Origin: Drechmeria coniospora
Taxonomy: Eukaryota; Ascomycota; Sordariomycetes; Hypocreales; Ophiocordycipitaceae
Assembly (NCBI RefSeq): GCF_001625195.1
Contig: NC_054389.1
Coordinates: forward strand, 3,902,520-3,966,519
Length of the DNA stretch: 64,000 nt
Direction: 5' to 3'
In this document: in pieces, positions 10,601 through 20,544 of the stretch
Layout of the letters: every line of letters begins with the position of its first letter
Numbering within the stretch: position 1 is the first letter of the stretch
Notes under the pieces: model-generated
Databases searched by the model: none
What the model was told of the DNA's origin: nothing
What the model saw: the letters and a program-made list of their open reading frames with translations, nothing else
Translations under genes and position numbers: made by a program

Positions 10601-12243
10601 TAGTAAGACGAACCTACAGTATTCGACCCCGCCGCTCCAAAATCAGCCACCCCCGTATTACTCCGCGTGCCTGTGTTGGCGTACAAATACAGTAAGCGTC
10701 TTCGGTCTGCATTGATGAAATACCGCCTTGTCAACGGCCAGTGCGAATCCAAGAAAGGCGTCGGCGATGCTTTTGGTGCCGGAACAATAAGCGGTCGGCC
10801 AACTTGGCGTTGCGTACGGCTCCTCTATCCTACTTGAATTCATCGTCATTCCACCTCGAGCCACGACGGATGCTCTGCTCGTCGATTCTGCTGCCATGCG
10901 CTTCCTTCCAGCACCACCCGTGCTGGCTTGTGCTCGAATCTGAGACAAGACTCCCACCCGGTAGTGGGTCTGTCTCGGGAACCACCTTGCAAGCCACATG
11001 GTTGCCGATGGACGGAGAACAATACGGTACCTGCAGGACTTGTAGATGTGCAGGTACAAGTTAGTACTCATATATATGTTGGCTTGTGCTGTACGGAGTA
11101 TAAGTAAGTACTACCAAGGTATGCAAGTAATCAAGGACAAGTATCTATGCCGGTGCTGGCACTTGGTTGTGCTGTAAGTACTTGCCATCGCTACAACTAC
11201 TTAAGTACTTACTTCCATGTACCTACATGTAGTACTTGCAACGTAATTGTACGGCAAGTGTCGCACTTGTACTTACAACTGCCAGCACACCTATTTGTGT
11301 TGGAGTTGTAAAAACCTACAGTACTTATCTTGCAAGTAGTTGTACGTATCTGTTGTACCTAGTAAGTACTGTCCGGACTACTTGTATACGTGATTGAGGC
11401 ACTTTACACGTACAGCACGTACAGTATTGTACTAACGGAGCACTTGCGCCATTCTCCGTTCTCCGTATCCCGTGCCACCTCCCGGAGCATATGTACCGAG
11501 TACTCCGTACGGAGTAGGTGCATTACATGTAACGACTTGCTTCCGTATTACTCCGTACTCCGTACTCCGTACACATATGCCAGATACCAGCAGCAACACA
11601 CCAACGCATGGTAATCGCACCCGCCAGTACACATGTCCATGACGTGCTCAAGTACACGCACATGCAAGTATGGATACTGCTCGCATTCATGCAGATGTAG
11701 GGGCACGTTGCTGGCAGGTAAAGAACAGGAATGGCCATGCGGAATGCAGGCCCCGAGGCATCGGCACCCCTTTGCGCCCTCATGTGCCGACCTGCTTCTT
11801 CCTTGCCTTGGCCTTGTCCCTGCGTGCTGCACAAAGGGGTGAGCGGCGACGGACCGATGCCGTCCGTGGCCGCCTGGACCGCCGATGCGCCGTTCCTCGA
11901 CTCGCTCGCATTCTCGAGGGCGACAGCCGTGCTCGCATTCGTCGTCTCTCCGCTCGCTCGCTCGGCAGCAAGACCGGCCTCCTACGGGCGTGCACACCCC
12001 GGCCACCTTCGGCGCGGCTGCATGCGGCATAAAGGCAGCAGACGCCGCGGCCACGATGTGCGCCCCCATGGCCTCTCCTGTCCGTTCCAAGGCGCCATGC
12101 TGCTCCCCGCGGCGACGTTGCTTCCTGGCGTGCTGCGAATCGTACTTTTTTCTTCTTTTTCTCCCCATCCATCGAGCGGTGACGACGCGTCCGCCCTCGG
12201 CGTCGCCGCGTCGACGTGCGGCCGTCGCTCCCTCGCCCTCCAT
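7672..12243. other. Long gene-poor region rich in GTAC words
   Basis: About 4.6 kb without a supportable gene. The left part (7.7-9.4 kb) is GC-rich, with overlapping low-complexity frames in all six phases and a run of 19 G at 8036-8054. From about 9.4 to 11.7 kb the DNA is dominated by GTAC-containing words such as TACATGCAGTAC, GTACTTGTACTT and TACTCCGTAC. The right part (11.7-12.2 kb) is downstream of the ADCK-like gene. Long 5' leaders or non-coding transcripts are possible but not visible. Confidence 0.5.
10240..11620. repeat. GTAC/CTCCGT-rich intergenic DNA
   Basis: Dense imperfect repeats of short self-complementary words: AAGTACTTGT, ACATGTAC, GTACTCCGTAC. At about 11550-11574 the motif CCGTACT is repeated in tandem. 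No frame is conserved, and the sequence is not a simple microsatellite. Similar DNA occurs at about 14.5-14.8, 17.0-19.1, 46.9-47.5, 51.1-51.9, 57.5-57.9 and 61.0-63.0 kb. Confidence 0.7.
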
Positions 12244-14345
12244 CTACCCTTCAAACACTTGGTGCTGCAGCTCGATGCCGTAGTCCTGGGCCACGTCCTT
12301 CATGCGCTTCTCCATCTCGTCCTCCATGCCGCCGCCGAGCCCGAGCCACTGCCGCAGCTTGAAAAAGTAAAAGGCGACGTCGGTGGCGGCCATGACCGAG
12401 GTGAAGAGGGCGTGCCGCCACGCGTTCCGCAGCCGCTGCGCCCTCGGCAGCGTGGGGTCCTCGAACAGGCTGCGGCTCGCCCACTCGCCCATCATCTTGA
12501 CGCGGTTGACGGGCGAGCCGAGGTACTGGTTATTGCCCTGGACGATGCGCATGTTGCGGCCGAGGAAGATGAGCTCCTTGGGCCACTTTTCCTCGTCGGC
12601 CAGCACGTCCCGGATCCCCTGCTTCATGCGTCGCTGCATGGCGTAGTGCCGCTCCGAGGCCGTCTTGCCCTCGAGACCCTTGAGGAAGTCGGCCCTCGTC
12701 GACGAGTCGCCGCCCTCGTACGGGCGCATCAGCGTGGCGCTGGCGAAGAGGTCGGCGCCCCGGATGCCCCAGCGCTCGGTGACGGCGACGATGGTCTCGT
12801 TGTCAAAGGTCATGAGCGCCTTCCAGAACCGGCCGTACTCGTGCCGGAACGCGGGCGACATGTAGACGTAGAGCCCGTGGTCGATGAGCACGAGCTCGGG
12901 CCTGCCGCCGGGCAGCCGGCGGACAAAGATGTTGCCCGGGTGCGGGTCGCAGTGGACGACGCCCCACTGGAAGATTTGCGCCGAGAAGAGGTCGATCATG
13001 GTGGTCATGACGTCCTTGGCCGAGACGCCGAGGCCGCCGCGGCCGCCGACGCCCCGCCACTCCTGCCTCTCGGGCTTGACGGCGTCGCTCGGCGGACGCG
13101 TCCGGACCCGTCGTCGGGCGGCGTCCATGTCGACGGCCGGCAGCGGGCAGCGGGCGCCGGGCGATCCCCGACCGCGTCCGCCGAGCCAGCGGGAGGTCAT
13201 GGCCTGCTTGTCCCACAGCCTGACGCCCTCGACCCACTCGGTCGTGAGCACGCGCTTGGAGCTGAGCTCGGGGTAGACGGTCGGAACGTAGACGCGTCCG
13301 CGGAGCCGCGGCTCGGCCTCGACGAGCGAGCGCATCCTCTCCGAGTTCTCGGCCTCGTTGACAAAGTCCGTCTCGAGCGCGAGCCGCTCGGCGATGTAGG
13401 GCACGAGGGTGTAGAAGGGCAGGTCGAACCACCGGGAGTAGATCCAGGCGACGGTCCTGCCGCGTCTCGTCAGCCGTTTGTCGCAGGGTGACCGTGGGGA
13501 GCGGTTGGGGGTCGGGGGTTCGGGCCGCCTACTTACTTGAAAGCCCACAGATCCCACGCAATCTGCTTCGCAATCTCCCTCTTCTGTATCTTGACCGCCA
13601 CCTCCCGGCCGTCGGGGAGCCGGGCCCAGTGCACCTGGGCGACGCTCGCGCTGGCCCTCGCCCGGCGCTCCATGACGCCCATGCCCGGCGCGCCGGTGAA
13701 GCTGACGCCGAAGACGTCCTCGACGGACCGGCCAAAGTCCTGCCGTATCACCCTCTCGACGTCCCTCCAGTCGTCCTGCGGCGCGTCGTCGAACATGCGG
13801 CCGAACATGCGCTGGAACTCGGGGGGCAGCACGGCGCTCTGCATGGCGATGGCCTGGCCGATCTTGAGGTAGAGGCCGCCGTTGAGACGCAGCAGCTCGA
13901 AGAGCCGCTCGGCGTTGCGCGTGTGCAGGTCCGGCACCGAGCCGGCCGTGAGCGGCTCCGGCCGGAAGTTGATCTTGTAGTCGACGGCGACGAGGAGCGT
14001 CGTGCCAAAGGTTCGGAGGGTGCGGCCGAAGCCCGAGGCGTAGACCTCGCGGTCGACGAGGTGGACGACGCCGCCGACGACGAGGACGAGGAGCAGCCGA
14101 CGGCCCCATCTCCTCCCTCGCCGGTACTGCTTCGCCGCCCGGGGGGCGCCCAGCTCGACGGGGGACGGCGGCCGCAGGGGTTGGAAACGTCCCGAAGACT
14201 GGAGCCGGGCCTCGACGCGAGCCGGCACGACGTCACCTCGGACGCTCCGGCGAAGCCATGGCGACGGCGAAGCCAAGGCGGCGGGGAATGCGGTCCTCGA
14301 GGTGCCCGACACGCCGCGTCGGAGCATGCTCGTGCTGAGCGTCAT
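12244..14345 (-). CDS. ABC1/ADCK (UbiB) family atypical kinase, Mcp2/Cqd2-like, probably mitochondrial
   Basis: Two exons (14345-13537, 13456-12244; donor GTAAGT, acceptor CAG) encode 673 residues. The N-terminus is Arg/Ser/Ala-rich and lacks acids (MTLSTSMLRRGVSGTSRTAF), as in mitochondrial presequences, and is followed by a hydrophobic segment (LLLVLVVGGVVHLV). The ADCK hallmarks are present: the KxGQ motif in LNGGLYLKIGQAIAMQS, the alanine-rich nucleotide loop ASASVAQVH, the VAVKIQ lysine, catalytic HCDPHPGNIF and the metal-binding LVLIDHGLYV (DHG for DFG). A Gly/Arg/Pro-rich insert separates the two lobes. The start fits the ADCK1/Mcp2 branch, inner-membrane proteins implicated in coenzyme Q and lipid handling. 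An alternative ATG is at 14327. Long frames antisense to this gene reflect its GC-rich third positions. Confidence 0.85.
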
Positions 14346-15064
14346 GGGGAGGACTGGACGCCGTCGGACGGGCAGGGCGTTGGTGTGTGTACCGTGGCCT
14401 GTAGTGCTGCGGTGCTGCCGCTGCGTGTCGTCTGTCTCGCCACTTTTCGGAAGGAGGTTGTCCGGCACCAGGCAGCTCCCAAGCAAGGTCCAAGGTGCAT
14501 CCGAGGTACGCAAGTGCTTGGTAGGTACCATTACTTGTGCTTTGCAGCGCTCGTAGGTGTGGCGTAAGTACAGGTACAAGCAAGGAGGCTCACTGTACGG
14601 TGCACTCCCAAGTACTTTCGGAGCACCCCAAAGCAGGTGAATTAGTACTAATACAGTAGGTACGCATGCACTTACCGAGTATCGATACTGTACGGAGTAA
14701 GTACCTGCAAGTAAGTACATGCATTGTACTGTCTGTACTAGTGCCGTTACTTGTACTGTACATGCACTTAGGTGTGCTTGTGCTGTAATGGCTGGTACGC
14801 GGCAGTCTGCGGGGCGAGTGATTCCCCGGCATTCCGTGCTGGCGCGGTAGGTACCGATCATCGAATCCACCGCACGCCTGCAATGGGGCGGCACATGCCA
14901 CTCGTCGGTTAACGTTCGGCCGCCTTGCCAGGTGTCTCACCGGAAGATGCAACAACACAGAGCAGTGCTTGTACGCTGTGCGTTGCGTGCCAGTTCATTA
15001 CAAGCTCCACTAGTACCTACTAGGGTATGAAATCGCAGCAGTGGTGGGTGCACCAGCAAGTATA
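14346..15064. other. Intergenic, GTAC-rich, left flank of a transposon
   Basis: Upstream DNA of the ADCK-like gene. GTACTTGTAC, TACGGAGTAAGTAC and related words cluster at about 14500-14790. No gene is seen. Confidence 0.5.
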
Positions 15065-15165
15065 CTAACCGTGCCACGCCCCACTTATTAGCGACTCGGA
15101 TCCCTCGCACTAACTAAGTTGGTGCTTACTACTACAACGCACACATCACCACAACGCATATATTA
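15065..15165. repeat. Left terminal inverted repeat of the pogo-like element
   Basis: Pairs with 16908-17008 in reverse orientation over about 100 bp with about five transition differences. Confidence 0.9.
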
Positions 15166-15498
15166 ATAGTAGCTTCGAATTTAACCGCGCTTTACACTAC
15201 GAAGACCACCCTTTCCATTATAGATCTGGAGATATTCTAATACTCCTTCCTACCGCTATTTACGGGCCCTTTTTTCAGCTTTAATAAATGCCCGTTTTGC
15301 TGCGTTGCGGGCTTTTCTATCCGCGGCCTCAATTAGACGCCGCGCTTGTACGATATCGTTAGATGCCTTTAAATCAGCTATTTAACGCCCTTGTTTAACT
15401 GTAAGTATACTGCCGGCTTTGAGGACCTTATTCTTCGATGCCCGACGTAATTGTTAAGCTCTTTCTGCTTTCTTCGTCCGTAAGAGGTCCCTCTTTAG

Positions 15499-16860
15499 TT
15501 ATATAACCTCTACCGCTATACCTAAGGATCTACGGATAAGACGATTAAGGTTATAGTTAAAGCTATCGTTAAGAACCTTATTTTCGTTTATTGCATTCTC
15601 AATCCGGTTAGTAACCTTCTGGACCTGCCGTAGTGTAATTGGGGTTAAGAAGTTGGAAGAACTAGGGAAGTTAGGGGGATTAGGGGATAGGGTCTTTGGC
15701 GCCCGTAATTGCACTGCCTGTATAACTAATTGAGGATTTAGAGGATATATACCGGTCTTTTTGAATGCTAATAGTATTGTAGTACGTTTAAACGCTTGTT
15801 TTCGAACCTCTTGGATTATTGAGAGGAAATCCAGCTTCGTAATATTAGCTAGGCCTTCTCGGACCGCGAAGTTAAGAGCCTTTGCGTAATAGTGCTTTAA
15901 TGGCTGGAAAACAGCTATATTAAGCGGTTGCAGAAGATGCGTAAGATGTAGTGGTATTGCAAATAGAATAATGTTCCTTTCTTTACAGAAGGAAATAAAC
16001 TTAATAGTGTAATGCAATCCGTGGCCGTCTAATATTAGTAGGCGTTTGCTACTAGTTGCAAATGCATAACGATCGAAGTGCTTAATCTATTGGAGGCTAA
16101 GTTGATTATTCGAATATCTGCTGCTTGATAAAGCAATAACTGTATCCGAATGAAGCTCTTGTATGCGGTACTATTGTAATATATAAAGCTACCCAGTTAG
16201 TATAAGGAAAGTAGGTATATACTATCCATCGGTAGAGATAGCCTTAATAGCTATTGCTAACTCCCTGTTTTCTAGTATACTGAAGAGATATGCCCTCTTT
16301 CTCTTTGTTACAATAAATTGGTCTTTGCCGACCCTAATTCGGAAGCCTGTTTCGTCTATATTCTAGATATCGGTAGGAGGTATACCTTCCGTTTCAATTA
16401 TATCTTGTAGCTGTTGGAAATAGGATCTGATCCTATCTACATCCTCTGATAATTGGCGGTTTGAATTAAGCTTCTTCTGTCGTTGCTTTATGTATTGATG
16501 GCGTTGAATAAAGCGTGCAGTCCAGTTCTTTCCAACAGTTAGGGCTGGGGTTAATAAAGATAATAATACCCGCTCCTGTAGAATGCAATTTGCAGTATCT
16601 GTAATGAACTCTAGTCGTACTGTAAAATTAGTAGCATTAAGCCTATTAATATACTGATATAATGCCTTCTCTTCTGGTCGAGATAGCTTAGTATTGTGGC
16701 CTTGTGCACCGATTCTTAGACTAATGCTGGATAATCGTCTTTGTAGGCGGAAGCGGGAAATATTAAATTCTCGGGTAACTTGGGTGACTTTTTCGTGGGG
16801 AAACTTAGTAAGATAATTAATAGCCTCTTGGATACGCTTCTCGGTAATTTTCGTATCTAT
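15499..16860 (-). pseudogene. Transposase of the pogo-like element, interrupted by in-frame stops
   Basis: One continuous minus-strand frame of about 450 codons, with no frameshift seen, is interrupted by five TAG codons at 16365, 16224, 16191, 16173 and 16089 (first base). The N-terminal part reads as a CENP-B/psq-like helix-turn-helix region (KVTQVTREFNISRFRLQRRL). The DDE core shows NIDETGF, then LDGHG and HLTHLLQPL. The longest uninterrupted piece is 16017-15499. The first stop falls directly before NIDETGF, where active relatives have a tryptophan, so TGG to TAG by RIP explains it. The likely start codon at 16860 reads ATA, also a RIP-type change of ATG. The gene cannot make a full enzyme. 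Confidence 0.88.
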
Positions 16861-16907
16861 AGCTGTTGTAGTTGTAAAGATATTTGCAATTAAAGGTATT
16901 TGAATTA

Positions 16908-17008
16908 AAATGTATGCGTTGTGGTGATGTGTGCGTTGTGGTAGTGAGTACCAACTTAGTTGGTGCGAGGGATCCGAGTCGCTAATAAGTGGGGCGTGGC
17001 ACGGTTAG
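16908..17008. repeat. Right terminal inverted repeat of the pogo-like element
   Basis: Mirror copy of 15065-15165; the outer end is followed by TA at 17009-17010. Confidence 0.9.
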
Positions 17009-20000
17009 TACGAGGTTAGTATCTCCCTGGTACTATTAACTATTAGTACTAATGCAGTACCACCTTTGTGCTCCGTACGGAGTACACCTAATACCTAGTA
17101 CTGTACTCCGTACAGTAAGTACTAGTAATTGCTCTGTCGCAACACACAAAGTATACGCACCTACCAAGTCCACACTCACACTGCCTGTGACGCCCATTTC
17201 TGGTGGTCCAGTTTGCTGCAACATGCAGTGCAAGTACTCCGTAAGGAGCAGTGCGCTTGTGAGTGGTCGTACCTGGTACTCCGTACAACTAATTAGAATA
17301 TCAAGTGGACAAGGAAAAGGCCGCCTGTGCCATTTTCAAGGCAGCCAAGGCCTTTGCTCGACAAACGAATCCAGGGGGGACGATTGGCTCCTCGTCGCGC
17401 ATCGTCCCATTATTTGCATGATAAATATACTTGCATGTGCGTACATGCGTACATGCGTACATGCGTACATGTACGTACTCGGTGCGCCGACGGATGAAGC
17501 GAATCGATTCGCAAATGAAGAATAGATTAAACGAATACCGAGTACTTGTGTTCGGTTCTGTAGGTGCACACTCCGCATGTACCCAGCTGCCGTCGACTTC
17601 CATGATGCAGATGGATCTTGCCACGAGTGGTGCTGCTCGCTTCTCGCACTTATTGTCCTGACAACATGGCATCAATAATGAGACATGCATCTGGCACCGC
17701 GTACGGAGCAAGTACTGCGCTGACCAATATCACCAAGGCTTCCCGTTGTCCCACGCAAGTGCTTCCGTCTACCTTTGATGTTGCACCAGGTACTCCGTAC
17801 TCTGTGCACATGCGAGTGATGCACGAGAACGTGTGACTGGCGAGGATGCAGCATCATTCCTTCAACCCGCTCACCTGCCGGTACGGCGTGGTACGGGTCT
17901 TGCACCGCACTGGTACGGAGTAAGTACACGCATACGGGCGAATGTAATACAGCGCTCCCAAGTAAAACTAAGTACCTACTAGACACAGACTTACTTGTAC
18001 ACACGCAGCTGTGCCAGGAGAACAGCGCTTTGGTGTCCGCAATTACAATGCAACTGCATCACAAAGGTGCCTTAGGTAGCATGACAGAGTCGTAGCACGT
18101 GCACATGTCTCTCTGCACAGTGGCATTATTGCACCCGTAAAACGGCAAGCTTGCCGTCTCTGGCAGCTCATTTCCGCATGCATGAGCAGCAACTATCTGC
18201 AGCAGCGCAAGTGCTGTAATCAATTACTTGCACTTGCATGCACTTGTACAGTACATGTAGGCGTGCACGTAATAGCGCGTGCATGTGCTTGTACTTGCAA
18301 CTACTGTAGATGCAGGTACTCCGTATTGTACGGAGCACTCCGTGCGTGGAATACACCTGCCTGACCCGCCTTCCGCAGGGCCACTGAGCAAGGCTATAAA
18401 TTGCTTCTGGCGAGGATAATTCTGTTCTCATGCAGCCGAATGAATCACATGCACAACGATTGATTTGGCATTCTGACCTGGGAGAATCCACGCCTATCCA
18501 TATGGACATCAGGGGTCGTGGTTGTGGTGCATGACTTTGTGTACAGGGATGTGCTTACACTTGCAGGTACTCCGTACTCCCTCCGTATTAGTATTTAATA
18601 CTTGAATATCACTTGGTACAAGCAAGTACGACAAGTACCAAGGCACCAGGTACTACAGTAGTAGGTATAGCACTAGGTGTACCTACTAGGTTAGTACCTA
18701 CTTCGGTATGCCATTCTTCGCTCATGTACAGTAAGTGATACTTGCAGTAATTACTGCACTGAACTATACTTGCATGCAAGGAATCACTTGCTGTACATGC
18801 GTACTTGTACATTTACATTACGTGCAAAATACTTTCCTGCAGTGCAAGTACGGTGTAACGTTTGTACAAGTCTGCCTACTAGACCTATATACTCTATACG
18901 AGCCGCATGTAGGTACTCTCGTGGTGCGGAGTACTGTATTTACTGTACTTGCTCTACATGCCGTGCTTGGACCAATTACTATACAGTACTAATATATCCT
19001 CTCATGTACAGTAATTGCTTCTAGGTCTACGGAGTATATAGGTACGGAGTACTGAGTACGGGGGCACAAGTACTACATCTAAGTATTAGGTGTTATCCTA
19101 ACTTGTACAACCTCCTCCGCCTGAGCCATGCACGTTCGAGAAATCTACCGTACCAGGTGAGGGAGACGCCAAGTCTCGGCGTCGACGGCCGTGGTCCAAG
19201 GTGACGTCCACGTCGCCTCCCTGTCGCCTTCCCATCGGATGGATGAGACGAAACTAGAGGAACATGGCTGTCAAATCCAGCCATCCTCCGCCCCGGTGCC
19301 CCGAGGTGAGTGCTCAGGAGGACGGAGGAGGGGGCCCCGAGGAGCCACGAGGTGAGAGAATGGAGGCGAGGGCGAATAGGAAACGCCAGGGTCCAAGCCG
19401 CCGGGGCCAGGGGTTGGCTGGCCCCCGATCCAGAATGCATTGAAACCTGTGCCTGGCAGCCAATGCCATTGGGAGCCGAAGCCATCCTCCTCCCCTAGGG
19501 GCCTGCGAGTCCATGTACTGTACTTTCGGATACGCGAGCCGGTACCTCCGCGTGGCGGTGTTTTCCTGCGACGGGGTGGGGAGGTACATGCCGCGAGAGG
19601 TACCCGGTACCCGAGCGGGCATCAAACTTCCCTCCTTGGTGTGGTGCTCCACCCCACGAGCTGGGCCCCTAGAAGACCTGGAGCGTCGCCAGAATTGGAT
19701 GCTAGAACCGGACAGGGTTCTCGCTCGGGTGGGAACCGACGAGGGTAGGTACTCGGTACCTGCGGCGCACGCCCTCGCCCGTCGGCCGCCTAGGTATATG
19801 TACTTGGGTCCGCGTGGCTCGTTGGGACCTACGTGTACCAAAACGTGACGCCTACAGTACAGTACTAGTACTAAGTACCAAGCTTCTTCCTCTGTCGTCT
19901 TCTCGCCCGCGCCCCCTGTCCTTGACGATGCCGTTGTCGCTGCACTGCCGCCGTCTCAGACAAAGCAGCCAGCGAGGTACCTCGTCCGCCGAGGCCCGCA

Positions 20001-20544
20001 CGCCGAGCCCCCAGGTACCGACCCGACCGTCCTGGCGACGAGAGGCACTGACTGGGTGCGTTCCCGCCGCTACCTCTGGTACGTGCAGCGCTGCGTACAC
20101 GCCCGCGGCCCCAAGAGGTACCGTTGCCCTCGCTCGCAGGAACAAGACCCGAGGGCGGACCGTTCGTCGATCGCAGCTCGTTTCTTGTTTCCGCCCTCAC
20201 ATCATCCGCCGTCCGCCTGCCGTGACGACGATTACCATTCCCATCACCTCCCCCCGCCCGCGACGACCCGTCCTCCTCGGTCGCTGCCGCTTTCGACGAC
20301 TCATTGATCGACGGCCGCGACATTTTCTTCTCGACGCCTCGCCGGCTGCCCGTGTGCGAATCGCCGTCCAGCCTTTGACGCCGCCGCCGCCGTCGCCGCG
20401 ACGAACCCCTTCCTCCTCTCCCTCTCCTTCGAAGCCGAAGCCGCCCTCCGCCAAACAACGGGCTCGGAGAGACGAGAGGAGTTTGAACGCGCATCGAGAA
20501 CACCGACGGTGTGCAGGCCGTAGCGCCGCCTCACCTTGCTCGGC
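17009..20544. other. Gene-poor region with GTAC-rich DNA and the leader of palI
   Basis: From 17.0 to 19.1 kb the DNA is AT-richer and full of TACTCCGTAC, CTTGTACATG and related words. From about 19.1 to 20.5 kb it becomes GC-rich, with overlapping low-complexity frames on both strands and CT-rich patches before the palI start. No gene is supported. Confidence 0.5.
17441..17474 (+). repeat. 8-bp tandem repeat (GTACATGC)
   Basis: Four consecutive copies of GTACATGC ending in GTACATGTACGTAC, inside the GTAC-rich tract. Confidence 0.85.

Larger units (their letters stand above)
15065..17008 (-). mobile_element. pogo/Fot1-like Tc1-mariner DNA transposon, RIP-inactivated
   Basis: A 1,944-bp element bounded by terminal inverted repeats of about 100 bp that start CTAACCGTGCCACGCCCCAC and are flanked on each side by the dinucleotide TA, the target duplication of the Tc1-mariner superfamily. 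The left repeat runs to about 15165 and the right begins at about 16908. The two arms differ at about five positions, and every difference is a CpA/TpA or TpG/TpA change, the pattern left by repeat-induced point mutation. The interior is AT-rich and carries one damaged transposase on the minus strand. Both ends survive, so it could still respond to a transposase supplied in trans. Confidence 0.9.

Noticed and set aside
11731..13491. 586-codon plus-strand frame over the ADCK-like gene
   Set aside because: It is antisense to a well-supported gene, and its sequence is Arg/Pro/Ala/Val-rich as expected from the complement of GC-rich third positions.
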